DNA of 33,578 nucleotides from Acidobacteriota bacterium (GTDB taxonomy: Bacteria > Acidobacteriota > Vicinamibacteria > Vicinamibacterales > UBA2999). A program made the position numbers and the translations under genes. Numbering within the stretch: the first letter of the stretch is position 1; each line of letters begins with the position of its first letter. The notes under the pieces are model-generated. The model saw nothing but the letters and a program-made list of their open reading frames with translations. It did no database searches and had not been told where the DNA came from. Below are positions 1 to 8,196 of the stretch, piece after piece. The DNA lies in NCBI GenBank assembly GCA_021731095.1, contig JAKFYA010000022.1:1-33578 (forward strand), written 5' to 3'.

Positions 1-792
1 GAGGCGTGGCAACGAAGCCTGCAGGCCGGCCGTGTAGGGATGGAAGGGCGAGCGGAAGATGGCGCGCACGTCGCCATACTCCACCACCTGGCCGGCGTAC
101 ATCACGGCGACCCGGTCCGCCGTCTCGGCCACGATGCCGAGGTCATGGGTGATCAGAATGACCGCCATGCCGAACTCGGCCTGCAGCGTCTTGAGCAACT
201 CGAGGATCTGTGCCTGGATGGTGACGTCGAGGGCCGTGGTCGGCTCGTCGGCAATCAGCACGGCTGGTTTGCAGACCAGCGCCATGGCAATCATCACGCG
301 CTGCCGCATGCCACCCGACAATTGATGGGGATACTCGTCGAAGCGCTGGGCGGCAGCCGGAATGCCCACGCGCTCCAGCATCTCGATGGCCCGCGTGCGT
401 GCCACGGCGCGCGACACCCGGTCATGCAGCATCACGCTCTCGGCAATCTGATCGCCGCAGGTGAACACCGGGTTGAGCGACGTCATCGGCTCCTGGAACA
501 CCATGGAGATCGACTTGCCGCGGATGGCACGCATCTCGGCGTCCGGCAGGGTGAGCAGATCGCGCCCCTGGAAGAGAATGCGTCCTCCGACAATGCGGCC
601 TGGCGGCGTCGGGACCAGCCGCAGGATGGTCGCGGCCGTGACGCTCTTGCCGCTGCCCGATTCGCCCACCACCGCCAGCGTCTCGCCAGCGGCCACATCG
701 AACGACACGCCATCGACCGCCCGGATCACGGCGTCATCCGTGACGAAGTGCGTCCGCACGTCCTCAAGGCTCAGCAGCGGCGTGCGGCTCAT
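1..792 (-). CDS. Oligopeptide-type ABC transporter ATP-binding protein (OppD/DppD-like), C-terminus cut by window edge
   Basis: This is the cytoplasmic ATPase that would power the importer encoded by the three genes upstream. I translated it directly from the minus strand: 264 codons are in the window and the C-terminus is missing. Visible motifs in order are Walker A (GESGSGKS), the Q-loop ([11 protein letters not shown]), the ABC signature (LSGGMRQR), Walker B ([11 protein letters not shown]) and the switch His (ITHDLG). It then enters the HPYTAGL segment that is typical of OppD/DppD just after the nucleotide-binding core. The ATG at 792 overlaps the stop of the preceding permease by 4 bases (ATGA), so translation is probably coupled. 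The family usually continues about 60 residues further with an oligopeptide-transporter C-terminal domain. The substrate cannot be told from sequence. Confidence 0.93.
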   Translation of the reverse strand, partial: MSRTPLLSLEDVRTHFVTDDAVIRAVDGVSFDVAAGETLAVVGESGSGKSVTAATILRLVPTPPGRIVGGRILFQGRDLLTLPDAEMRAIRGKSISMVFQEPMTSLNPVFTCGDQIAESVMLHDRVSRAVARTRAIEMLERVGIPAAAQRFDEYPHQLSGGMRQRVMIAMALVCKPAVLIADEPTTALDVTIQAQILELLKTLQAEFGMAVILITHDLGIVAETADRVAVMYAGQVVEYGDVRAIFRSPFHPYTAGLQASLPRL

Positions 793-1943
793 GACCGTCC
801 TCCGACGCGGCGCGGGTCGAGGGCATCGCGCAGCCCGTCGCCCAGGAAGTTGAACGCCATGACGGTCAGGAAGATGGCGGTGCCAGGCACGAACAGGAGC
901 CATGGAAACGAGGTCAGGGCCCTGATGCTCCGCGCCTGGTTGAGCATGTTGCCCCACGACGCGGCCGGCTCCTGCACGCCAACCCCGATGAAGGAGAGCA
1001 CCACCTCGCCCAGGATGTAGCCGGGAATCGAGATGGTGGCCGCCACGATGACGTACGACATGGTGTTCGGCAGGATGTGCCGGACGACAATGCGCATCCG
1101 GCTGAAGCCCAGGGCCTCGGCGGCCGTGACGAACTCGCTGCGGCGCAGGGACAGCACGAGGCCGCGGATGACCCGGGCCAGGCTGGCCCACCCGATGAAG
1201 GCAAGGATGGCGACAATGCCGAGGTAGACCTGCTGGCTGGGCAGGTCGATGGGGATCACCCCGCGCAGCGCCACGATGAGATAGAGCGACGGAATGCTGA
1301 GCAGCAGCTCCGTGGAGCGCATGATGAGCGTGTCCGGCAGGCCGCCGAAGTAGCCCGAGATCCCACCCAGCAGCATGCCGAGCGAGAACGAGATGGCAAT
1401 GCCGATCAGGCCGACTGTCAGTGACACCTGTCCACCGAACAGGGCGCGCGACAGGACATCCCGACCGAACGAGTCCGTGCCCAGGAGGTAGATGTGGCCC
1501 GGCGCGTCGACACCGAACAGATGAACCCGGGCCGGCACCAGTCCGAGCCAGTGGTAAGGGGCTCCATTCACGAAGAACCGGACCGGGAGCGGGCGTGTCG
1601 TGTCGTCCTCGTAGCGGAAGGCGCCGGGGTCGGCCAGGCGCGTCGCGTAGACGAACGGGCGCAGGTGCCAGTGGCCGTCGGCGTCAATCCAGCGCAGGGA
1701 CTGGGGCGGATGGAAGTAGCGCTCGCGGTCCATCTCCTCGGCGGTTGAGGGGGCGACCATCGGGGCGAGCAGGGCCAGCAGATAGAACAGCGTCAGCACG
1801 GCTCCGCCCACCAGTGCCAGAGGACTCCGGCGGAACTGTCGCCAGAAGACGCGCAGGGGCGACTGGGGCGCTGCCGCCTCGGCGTCATTCCACGGGTCGG
1901 CCGCCGTGGAGGCCGCCGCTGGTCCGGACGGCTGCTCAGTCAT
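789..1943 (-). CDS. ABC transporter permease, OppC/DppC-like
   Basis: Inner-membrane permease subunit of the peptide-type importer, 384 aa. The open frame extends to 2000, but I chose the ATG at 1943. It overlaps the stop of the upstream permease by 8 bases, and the protein then begins MTEQPSGP, followed by the usual OppC N-terminal amphipathic stretch ([13 protein letters not shown]) and TM1. The loop between TM1 and TM2 is about 100 residues long (about residues 60-150) and contains [10 protein letters not shown] and [15 protein letters not shown]. The core BPD_transp_1 region follows. The coupling motif (EAA-like) lies near [20 protein letters not shown] and the C-terminus is [14 protein letters not shown], both typical of the family. 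A long TM1-TM2 loop is known in some members of this family. Confidence 0.93.
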   Translation of the reverse strand: MTEQPSGPAAASTAADPWNDAEAAAPQSPLRVFWRQFRRSPLALVGGAVLTLFYLLALLAPMVAPSTAEEMDRERYFHPPQSLRWIDADGHWHLRPFVYATRLADPGAFRYEDDTTRPLPVRFFVNGAPYHWLGLVPARVHLFGVDAPGHIYLLGTDSFGRDVLSRALFGGQVSLTVGLIGIAISFSLGMLLGGISGYFGGLPDTLIMRSTELLLSIPSLYLIVALRGVIPIDLPSQQVYLGIVAILAFIGWASLARVIRGLVLSLRRSEFVTAAEALGFSRMRIVVRHILPNTMSYVIVAATISIPGYILGEVVLSFIGVGVQEPAASWGNMLNQARSIRALTSFPWLLFVPGTAIFLTVMAFNFLGDGLRDALDPRRVGGRS

Positions 1944-2904
1944 AGGTGATGCGCGGGTCCACCGCCGCCAGGAGCAGGTCGGCCACGAGGTTGCCGGCAA
2001 TCAGCACGCCCGACGCCATCAGCACCGAACCCATCACGAGGTACTGGTCCTGGGTCAGGATGGCGTCAAGGGTCAGCCGGCCCAGGCCGGGCCACGAGAA
2101 GATGATCTCGGCCACGAAGGAGCCCGACACCAGCGCCCCCAGCGTGTAGCCGAACAGCGTGATCATCGGGTTCAGCGCGTTTCTGAGAGCGTGCTTGTAC
2201 ACCACGACCCGCTCGTCGAGCCCCTTGGCGCGGGCCGTGGTGACGTAGTCGAGCCGCAGCACATCCAGCAGGTTGCTGCGCATCTGCCGCATGCGGCTCG
2301 CCAGCGGGATCAAACCGACCACAAAGGCCGGCAGCACCAGATGGTGGGCGATGTCGAGCACCTGCCCGATGCCGGAGAGGTCGTCGTAATCGAGCGAGCG
2401 CATGCCGCCGACGGGAAACCAACCAGTCCGGGCCGCCAGCATGAGGAGTAGCAGCCCTGACAGGATTTCCGGCACCGACAGCCAGATGAAGGCGACGAGC
2501 GAGAGCAGCCGGTCGAGCCATGAATGCTGGCGCACGGCCGCCCAGATGCCCAGCGGCACGGCCAGGCCCCAGGTCACGGCGGCCGAGGCGATGGCCAGGA
2601 GCAGCGTGTTCATCAGTCCTTCGCGCAGGACCGTGAAGACCGGCTGGTGACGCGAGAACGACTCGCCGAAGTCGAACCGCAGCACGATGTTCCGCAGGTA
2701 GAAGCCGTACTGCACGTACCAGGGTCGATCCAGCCCGAAGTTGCGTCGCATGGCGTTCAGGGTCTCGGTCGAGACGCCCGGGTTTTCGCCCATCTGGCTC
2801 AGGAAGTCGCCTGGCGCCAGTTGCAGCAGGAGAAACGTCAGCAGGGAGATGCCCAGCAGCAGGGGCACCGTCTGCAGCAGTCGCCTGAGGACGTAAGTGC
2901 GCAT
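1936..2904 (-). CDS. ABC transporter permease, OppB/DppB-like
   Basis: First inner-membrane permease of the importer, 322 aa. An upstream open extension to 3054 lies inside the substrate-binding protein gene and reads as low-complexity Arg/Ala sequence. The ATG at 2904, giving MRTYVLRRLLQTVPLLLG, is the normal OppB N-terminus and lies 9 bases after the stop of the binding-protein gene. The protein shows the classic LLQLAPGDF segment after TM1, a periplasmic loop with GLDRPWYVQY, and the coupling motif region (TTARAKGLDERVVVYKHALRNA). The C-terminus has FSWPGLGRL and ends at VDPRITYD. The binding-domain loop and TM pattern match BPD_transp_1. It is in an operon with its neighbours. Confidence 0.94.
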   Translation of the reverse strand: MRTYVLRRLLQTVPLLLGISLLTFLLLQLAPGDFLSQMGENPGVSTETLNAMRRNFGLDRPWYVQYGFYLRNIVLRFDFGESFSRHQPVFTVLREGLMNTLLLAIASAAVTWGLAVPLGIWAAVRQHSWLDRLLSLVAFIWLSVPEILSGLLLLMLAARTGWFPVGGMRSLDYDDLSGIGQVLDIAHHLVLPAFVVGLIPLASRMRQMRSNLLDVLRLDYVTTARAKGLDERVVVYKHALRNALNPMITLFGYTLGALVSGSFVAEIIFSWPGLGRLTLDAILTQDQYLVMGSVLMASGVLIAGNLVADLLLAAVDPRITYD

Positions 2905-2912
2905 GATGAGGT

Positions 2913-4763
2913 CTAGCGCGCTCCGTCTTTCGCCTTCACGTAGACCGTTTCGATGTCTCGCACGAGGACGTGGGGCAGGGCCGTGGGCAGCATGTTCCCG
3001 AAGCGGTTCGACACCGGCACCCGGTTGAGCTGCGTCGGCAGCCAGATCTGCCACGCCTGCTCGTTGACGATGTCCTGCACCTCGTTCCAGGCTTTCTGCC
3101 GGACCGGCAGCTCGGGTCTGGAGACGATGACGTCCATCAGCGCGTCAATCCGGGCCTCCTCTGGCGTCTCCGGCTTTGGCTGCTCCACGTTCCAGTTGTG
3201 ACTGCGACCGCCGGAGCGCCACACGTTCTGACCCATGCCGGGGTCTGGAGGCACGCCGCTCTGAAGGCCAAGGAGGATGGCGTCGTACTGGAAGTCGTCG
3301 TGCAGGTTCGAGATCAGGGTGTTGAAGTCGACCGGCGTCAGCACCGCCTTCACGCCGAGCTTGGCCAGGTCATCCCTGATGAAGTTGGCCATGGCCACCC
3401 GGAGACGGTTGTCCCCGTTGGTCTTGAAGGTGAAGGTGACGGCGTTGCCCTTGTCATCTTCGATGACCCCATCACCGTTCCGGTCCTTCCAGCCCAGGCC
3501 GGCCAGCAGAGCCTTGGCCGCCGGCAGGTCGTAGTCGTACTTCTTCACGCCGGGGTAGTACCAGTCCTTGATGTTCGGCAGCGACTGCGACCAGTTCTTC
3601 ACCGCGTGGCCCAGATACACGCTCTTGATGATGGCGTCGCGATCCACGGCCATCGACACCGCGCGCCGGAAGACCGGGTTGTTGAACCAGGCGTACTTCA
3701 TGGCGCCCACCTGGGGGGTGCCGACGGTCTTGCCGGGTGCCGCCTTGCGGATCGGATTGAGATTGAACCAGAAGAAGTTGGTGGCCAGGCGCGGACCCAG
3801 GGTGTGGAGGGTGAAATTGCCCTCCTGCTGGTGCGCTTCGTAGTAGGCGTAGTTCTCCGGCTTCACATTCTCGAGGCCGTCCAGTTCGCCGGCGCGGAAC
3901 TTCAGGTCGGCGGCATCCTGATCCGGGACCACCAGGAACACCAGTTCGTTCAGGTAGGGCAAGCGCTGGCCCTGCTGGTCCACACCGAACCAGTACGGAT
4001 TCCTCGCCAGCACGGTCTTCTCGTTCGGGACGTACTGTTTGACCACCCACGGGCCGCTGGTCACAAGCTGCGCAGGCGGTGTGCTGACGTTGTAGGCCGA
4101 GGCGAATGTCCCCGCCTTGTAAGCGGGTTCGAGGATGTGCTTCGGGAGGATGCGGACATCGCCGATGAGCGAGGGCACCATGGCGTTGGGCGCCGGGGTC
4201 TTCACGACGATGGTCAGGGGATCGGGCGACGAGACCGCCCACGGCTTGCCGTCCATGGTGAGGAGGTCCTGCACCGAGGGGTGCAGCGACGGGTCCTGGG
4301 CGATGGCAAAGCTGAAGAGCACGTCGTCGGCAGTGATGGGATGCCCGTCCGAGAACGCCAGACCCTTCCGCAGGTGGAATGTCCAGGTCAGCCCATCCGT
4401 GCCCAGCTCCCAGAACGTGGCCAGCAGCGGCGTGTCCTTCTGCGTGGCCTTGTCGAAACCGGTCAGCCCCTTGAAGAGTTCATAGGTGATGTCGGTCGAG
4501 GAGGTCTCACTCGCCATGATCCCGTTGAACGTCTTGGGACCCGTGGTCTCTCCGAGGACGAAGCGGCCGCCATACCGTCCCACCGACGGGAGGGTGCGGA
4601 CCAGTGGTTCGGCCGGCGGGGGCACGGTGTCGGTGTGGGCCTCCTGCTTCGGGGCGCCACCGCATGCGGCCAGCATCCAGCCGGACGCGGCCAGAACGAG
4701 AAGCAGTGACGTCGGGCGCCGGCCCGCCGGGCGGGTGCTGAACGGGAGCATCTGTGTGCGCAT
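2913..4763 (-). CDS. ABC transporter substrate-binding lipoprotein (SBP_bac_5, OppA-like)
   Basis: Extracytoplasmic solute receptor, 616 aa, first gene of the minus-strand importer operon. I chose the ATG at 4763. It gives a short basic N-terminus, a hydrophobic stretch (about residues 18-33) and a lipobox ending LAAC with Cys34, so it is a predicted lipoprotein. An alternative ATG lies at 4751, and the upstream extension to 4889 runs into the next gene. The mature part has SBP_bac_5 hallmarks: LTWTFHLRKGLAFSDGHPIT, ADDVLFSF and the FRRAVSMAVDRDAI segment. The ligand may be a peptide, nickel or a sugar; the family does not decide it. It contains N-X-S/T sequons at N225 (NVS), N316 (EGNFT) and N390 (NWS), which matters because a possible N-glycosylation locus lies next to it. 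Confidence 0.93.
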   Translation of the reverse strand: MRTQMLPFSTRPAGRRPTSLLLVLAASGWMLAACGGAPKQEAHTDTVPPPAEPLVRTLPSVGRYGGRFVLGETTGPKTFNGIMASETSSTDITYELFKGLTGFDKATQKDTPLLATFWELGTDGLTWTFHLRKGLAFSDGHPITADDVLFSFAIAQDPSLHPSVQDLLTMDGKPWAVSSPDPLTIVVKTPAPNAMVPSLIGDVRILPKHILEPAYKAGTFASAYNVSTPPAQLVTSGPWVVKQYVPNEKTVLARNPYWFGVDQQGQRLPYLNELVFLVVPDQDAADLKFRAGELDGLENVKPENYAYYEAHQQEGNFTLHTLGPRLATNFFWFNLNPIRKAAPGKTVGTPQVGAMKYAWFNNPVFRRAVSMAVDRDAIIKSVYLGHAVKNWSQSLPNIKDWYYPGVKKYDYDLPAAKALLAGLGWKDRNGDGVIEDDKGNAVTFTFKTNGDNRLRVAMANFIRDDLAKLGVKAVLTPVDFNTLISNLHDDFQYDAILLGLQSGVPPDPGMGQNVWRSGGRSHNWNVEQPKPETPEEARIDALMDVIVSRPELPVRQKAWNEVQDIVNEQAWQIWLPTQLNRVPVSNRFGNMLPTALPHVLVRDIETVYVKAKDGAR

Positions 4764-4775
4764 GGGCGTGTCCGG

Positions 4776-4781
4776 ATTGTA
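4776..4781 (-). promoter_or_regulatory. Candidate -10 box of the importer operon (TACAAT)
   Basis: TACAAT on the minus strand matches the sigma-70 -10 consensus at 5 of 6 positions. It lies 12 bases before the ATG at 4763. No convincing -35 box was seen at the expected distance and there is no Shine-Dalgarno sequence, so the mRNA would have a leader of only about 5 bases. Confidence 0.4.
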
Positions 4782-4810
4782 GTTGAGGACCGGGCGATTG
4801 GACGGACCCG

Positions 4811-5803
4811 TCAGGATCGGCTGAAGGTGAGGAGGGCCAGGGCTGAGCACAGGAGGGCAAACCCGTGAAGGACCAGCACCACCTGCCACTGCGTGTAGCC
4901 CAGTGCCAGGAGGCGATGATGCACGTGCCGCTGGTCGGGCTGGACCATCCGTCGAAGCGCGGCCAGGACCCCGCGTGTCGCGCCGTCTGGCGAGGTGGCG
5001 CCCAGACGACGACCCGCCACGATGGCCAGGTCAGCCAGTGGCAGTGCAAAGATGAGCAGTGGGACGGCGCCCGCCAGGACCGTCGTGCCCTTCTGCCAGC
5101 CGGTCATGGCTGTGACGGCCAGGATGAAGCCGATGACGAGGCTGCCGGCATCGCCCAGGAACACCGAGGCCGGGAAGATGTTGAAGGGCAGGAAGCCGGA
5201 GAGGGCCCCCGCCAGCGCGATGAGGAGGACCGCCTCGGGCGTGTGGTCGCGGGCCATCAGCACGGTGGCACACGTCGCGGCGGCAATGATGGCCAGGCCC
5301 GTAGCCAGCCCGTCCAGCCCGTCCATCAGGTTGAAGGCGTTGGTGACCGCGAGCACCCAGAGCCAGGTCACCAGGGGAGACAGGACGCCCAGCGCGTAAG
5401 TCGTGCCGAAGAGCGTGACATGGTTGATGGTGATCCCGGCACCGATGACCAGGGCGGTGGCACCCGTCTCCACGGCCAGCTTCAGCCAGGCTGGCAGGCT
5501 GGCCATGTCGTCTGCGGCGCCGACCGCGAACACCAGGGCCGCAGCGGCAATCAGGGGCACCATCGGGCCTGACCAGGCTCCCGCCCCTCCGGCTCCTGGC
5601 GGGTCCAGACAGACAAACAGGGCCACGGCCAGACCCGATGCGAGCACCACGGCCATGCCGCCGGTACGCGCCACCGCGACGCGGTGGACCTTTCGCGTTC
5701 CCGGCACATCCACCATGCCGGTGGCATGCGCCAGGTGCCGCATGAACGGGGTGAGCGCAGCCGCCAGACACGCCGCCACCACAAACAGCACCGCCAGATT
5801 CAC
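4811..5803 (-). CDS. Polyprenyl-phosphate HexNAc-1-phosphate transferase (WecA/TagO/MraY family)
   Basis: Multi-pass membrane enzyme, 330 aa, predicted to transfer a sugar 1-phosphate, probably GlcNAc-1-P from UDP-GlcNAc, to undecaprenyl phosphate. This would be the initiating step of lipid-linked glycan assembly and the reaction of eukaryotic ALG7. Motifs: DVPGTRKVH near residue 32; the catalytic Asp pair with Lys (DD at 98-99, K108); NAFNLMDGLDG at 155-165; VFLGDAGS; and the cytoplasmic HH motif (RHVHHRLLALG) of WecA and TagO. These favour WecA/TagO over MraY. The GTG start at 5803 gives the canonical N-terminal TM and overlaps the upstream MurG-like stop by 4 bases (GTGA). Longer upstream frames are artefacts. 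The co-translated MurG-like gene suggests that this pair makes a two-sugar lipid. HexNAc specificity is inferred. Confidence 0.9.
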   Translation of the reverse strand: MNLAVLFVVAACLAAALTPFMRHLAHATGMVDVPGTRKVHRVAVARTGGMAVVLASGLAVALFVCLDPPGAGGAGAWSGPMVPLIAAAALVFAVGAADDMASLPAWLKLAVETGATALVIGAGITINHVTLFGTTYALGVLSPLVTWLWVLAVTNAFNLMDGLDGLATGLAIIAAATCATVLMARDHTPEAVLLIALAGALSGFLPFNIFPASVFLGDAGSLVIGFILAVTAMTGWQKGTTVLAGAVPLLIFALPLADLAIVAGRRLGATSPDGATRGVLAALRRMVQPDQRHVHHRLLALGYTQWQVVLVLHGFALLCSALALLTFSRS

Positions 5804-6894
5804 CGGGCGTCTCCCAGCAGGCGTTCGCAGACCGCTACGACCGCGCCCGCAGCGCCAGGCAAGGCGGTACGTCGCGCGGCGTCGGCCGCCGCACGCCAGT
5901 TGGCTGGCCGCAGCAGGGTAGCCACCTGGTCGGCCACACGCGCCTCGTGCCAGTCGCGCTCCCGGATACTGATGGCCGCACCGGCCGCCACCATGGAGGC
6001 CGCGTTGTCCGCCTGATGGTCGTGCGCCGCGCTGGGCAAGGGTACCAGCAGCGCCGGTCGCCCGGCCAACGCCAGCTCGGCCACGGTCCCGGCACCGGCA
6101 CGCGCCACCACCAGGTCCGCCCAGGCGTACGCTGCTGCGGCGTCCTCGATGAACGGCGTCACGGTCGCAACCGTGCCGGCGTCGCGGTAGGCCTGCTCCA
6201 GCCGGATGGCGTCGCCGTCGGCCATCTGGTGTCGCACGTCCACACGGACCCCGAGGCGGGACAGGTCTCCGACCAGGGATGGCAGCCATCTCGCGAAGGA
6301 CGCACCATCGCGCGAACCTGACAGGACCAGCAGGTGCGCGGCACCTGGTGATGGCGGCGTCAGGGGCGTCGACACCAGCGCGTCGAGACTGGGTCGAACC
6401 GGCCAGCCGGTGACGGTCAGGTGGGGAGCCGCCAGCGATGCGCGGTCGAGCCACGGGCTGACACAGGCATGATCCACCACGTGCGCCAGCCACCGGTTCG
6501 CCAGGCCTGGCACGGCGTTGCCTTCATGAATCACCGTGGGACGGCCCAGCAGACGCGCGCCCAGGAGCACGGCACCCGTCGCGAAGCTGCCAAAGCCGAT
6601 CGCGAGCTGGATCCGGCGGTGCCTGAGGGCCCGGTGCGCCTCCGCGATACCGCGCCCGGTCTGTACTGCGGCGGCCGCCAGGCCCCATCCGGCGGCGCGG
6701 GCAATCGGTGCGGCCGAAATCCCTTCATAGGGCCACCCATGTCGCGCGGCCAGGGCCGACGCCAGTCCGTCCCGAGGGCCGAACAGCGTGCACTCGACCG
6801 TGCCGACATGGTGACGATAGGCGTCCGCCACCGCCAGCGCCGGGTAGAAATGTCCGGGTGTGTCACCGACGGCCAGTGCAATCCGGCGGGTCAT
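5800..6894 (-). CDS. MurG-like GT28 glycosyltransferase, putative lipid-linked GlcNAc transferase (ALG13/14-like role)
   Basis: GT-B fold enzyme, 364 aa. It shows a MurG-type N-terminal loop (GDTPGHFYPALAVA, residues 10-23), HEGNAVPGLANR (123-134, versus HEQNAVPG in MurG), the phosphate-binding SGSRDGA (192-198), and the UDP-GlcNAc block ARAGAGTVAELALAGRP through HDHQADNA (264-298). The GGTGGH loop is degenerate and the Gln of HEQN is Gly, so it looks like a paralogue rather than the peptidoglycan MurG. It is not in a division or cell-wall cluster. Instead it is coupled to a WecA-type initiator and diverges by 27 bases from an ALG1-like gene. In eukaryotes ALG13/ALG14 is a split MurG relative that adds the second GlcNAc to the dolichol lipid, and the same role is inferred here. 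Activity as an ordinary MurG cannot be excluded. Confidence 0.85.
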   Translation of the reverse strand: MTRRIALAVGDTPGHFYPALAVADAYRHHVGTVECTLFGPRDGLASALAARHGWPYEGISAAPIARAAGWGLAAAAVQTGRGIAEAHRALRHRRIQLAIGFGSFATGAVLLGARLLGRPTVIHEGNAVPGLANRWLAHVVDHACVSPWLDRASLAAPHLTVTGWPVRPSLDALVSTPLTPPSPGAAHLLVLSGSRDGASFARWLPSLVGDLSRLGVRVDVRHQMADGDAIRLEQAYRDAGTVATVTPFIEDAAAAYAWADLVVARAGAGTVAELALAGRPALLVPLPSAAHDHQADNAASMVAAGAAISIRERDWHEARVADQVATLLRPANWRAAADAARRTALPGAAGAVVAVCERLLGDAR

Positions 6895-6921
6895 GCGCCC
6901 GTGCTAGCCTTGTCGCGGCGC
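6895..6921. promoter_or_regulatory. 27-base divergent start region with overlapping -10-like boxes
   Basis: Only 27 bases separate the ATG of the MurG-like gene (6894, minus) from that of the ALG1-like gene (6922, plus). The centre holds the palindrome GCTAGC. On plus, TAGCCT (6905-6910) ends 11 bases before the ATG. On minus, TAGCAC (6906-6901) ends 6 bases before its ATG. Neither start has a Shine-Dalgarno sequence. A shared promoter giving leaderless or short-leader mRNAs on both sides is inferred. The minus box lacks the final T and is weak. Confidence 0.35.
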
Positions 6922-8181
6922 ATGAGGGTCTCTATCGTGGTCCTGGGTGATCTGGGCCGCAGTCCCCGGATGGTGTATCACGCGCTTGCGCTGGCCGCAC
7001 GCGGTGTCTCCGTAGACCTGATTGGCTATGAGGGGAGCCTACCACGGGCGGTGGTTGGCGAGCCCCACATCACCTGTCACGTCCTGGGTGGGTCGGTCAC
7101 TCGCGGCCCAGAGTCAGCCGCCTCTGAACCCCGGCATCCCTGGCGTGCCCATGTGACCTGGCTGGCGCAGGCCGCGTCCCGCGCGCTCCGGCTCTGCTGG
7201 CATCTGCCTGTCGTCCTGCTGATCCGGACGCCACGGCCGGACGTGGTGCTGGTGCAGAGCCCGCCGGCGGTGCCGGTCCTCGCCATCGCCTGGCTGAGTG
7301 CCAGACTCCGCGCCGCGCGGCTCATCATCGACTGGCACAACCGCGGCAGCAGCCTGGTGGCGCTCCGTCTCCATCCGGGCCATCCGGTCGTCCGTCTGGT
7401 GGATGGCTGGGAGCGCTTCTGGGGTCGGCGGAGTGACGGGGGGCTCTGTGTCTCCGCTGCGCTGCAGGCGCATCTGACTGAAGGCGGGCTGGCTCGCGTC
7501 CACGTCTTCCGCGACAGACCGGCAGCGCGCTTCCGGCCGCTCTCCGCGGACGAGCGGGCGCCAGTGCAGGCGCGGGTGCTGGGCGCTGTCTGCGACCGTC
7601 TGGTCGTGGTGCCGAGCAGCTGGAGTCCGGATGACGACTTCGACCTGCTGCTCGCGGCGTTGAGCCACTTTGCGCAACGCGCGGACGACTGCATTCAGGC
7701 GGGCGCCTCGGTTCCGCCGGTCACCGTGGTGCTGACGGGAGATGGCCCGCTGCGAGCCAGGTACGAAGGCCGCTTTGACGCCCTGCAGTCCGACCAACTG
7801 CGCGTGCTGGTCCGCTGGTTCTCGCCCGACGACTACGCCGCGCTGCTGGGCACAGCCGACCTGGGCATCAGCGTGCACCGGTCTGCCTCGGGGCTCGACC
7901 TGCCGATGAAGGTGTGTGACCTGCTCGGCGCGGCCGTTCCCGTCTGCGCGCTCGACTATGGGCCGTGCCTGGCTGAACTGGCCAGGGCCGATGGCGGGTG
8001 CCTGCTGTTCCAGACCGCTGAGGACCTGGCGGCGCGGCTCGTCGGGCTACTCGGTGACGACGAGCCGTCACGCGCGCGGCTCGGCCACCTGCGAACTGCC
8101 GCGGCGGCCGCCTCCGCGCAGCGGTGGGAGGACGGGTGGGCCCAGGACGCCTGGCCCCTGTTGCACGACGCATCCCTGTAG
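6922..8181 (+). CDS. ALG1-like GT33 beta-1,4-mannosyltransferase
   Basis: GT-B enzyme, 419 aa. It matches motifs I know from eukaryotic ALG1 (chitobiosyl-PP-dolichol beta-mannosyltransferase). They are VVLGDLGRSPRM (residues 6-17) followed by YHALALA; VDLIGYEGS (31-39); VQSPPAVP (111-118); LIIDWHN (134-140); the short VFRDRPAARFRP (195-206); PSSWSPDDDF (231-240) in place of the ALG1 SSTSWTPDEDF; LTGDGPL; and DLGISVHRSASGLDLPMKVCD (from 313). ALG1 adds the first mannose to GlcNAc2-PP-lipid. Unlike yeast ALG1, no N-terminal membrane anchor is visible. I chose the ATG at 6922 because it gives the canonical N-terminus; the longer upstream frame is antisense to the MurG-like gene. Neighbours support action on a lipid carrier. 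The mannose donor and acceptor are inferred. Confidence 0.88.
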   Translation: MRVSIVVLGDLGRSPRMVYHALALAARGVSVDLIGYEGSLPRAVVGEPHITCHVLGGSVTRGPESAASEPRHPWRAHVTWLAQAASRALRLCWHLPVVLLIRTPRPDVVLVQSPPAVPVLAIAWLSARLRAARLIIDWHNRGSSLVALRLHPGHPVVRLVDGWERFWGRRSDGGLCVSAALQAHLTEGGLARVHVFRDRPAARFRPLSADERAPVQARVLGAVCDRLVVVPSSWSPDDDFDLLLAALSHFAQRADDCIQAGASVPPVTVVLTGDGPLRARYEGRFDALQSDQLRVLVRWFSPDDYAALLGTADLGISVHRSASGLDLPMKVCDLLGAAVPVCALDYGPCLAELARADGGCLLFQTAEDLAARLVGLLGDDEPSRARLGHLRTAAAAASAQRWEDGWAQDAWPLLHDASL

Positions 8182-8184
8182 AAT
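8179..8184 (+). promoter_or_regulatory. Candidate -10 box of the flippase gene (TAGAAT)
   Basis: TAGAAT overlaps the stop codon of the ALG1-like gene and ends 12 bases before the ATG at 8197. No good -35 was found. It would give a leader of only a few bases. Confidence 0.35.
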
Positions 8185-8196
8185 CGCAGGGCTCTC

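Noticed and set aside
2970-4709. Long plus-strand open frame (579 codons) opposite the binding-protein gene
   Set aside because: It is the antisense shadow of a well-supported SBP_bac_5 gene. It is rich in His, Arg, Gly and Val without any domain, a usual effect of high GC.
5800-6894. Reading this gene as the peptidoglycan murG
   Set aside because: Key loops are altered and the context is glycan-lipid genes rather than a cell-wall or division cluster. This stays open until the rest of the genome is seen.
6421-6921. Long N-terminal extension of the ALG1-like protein
   Set aside because: It is antisense to the MurG-like gene, and the canonical ALG1 N-terminus begins at 6922.
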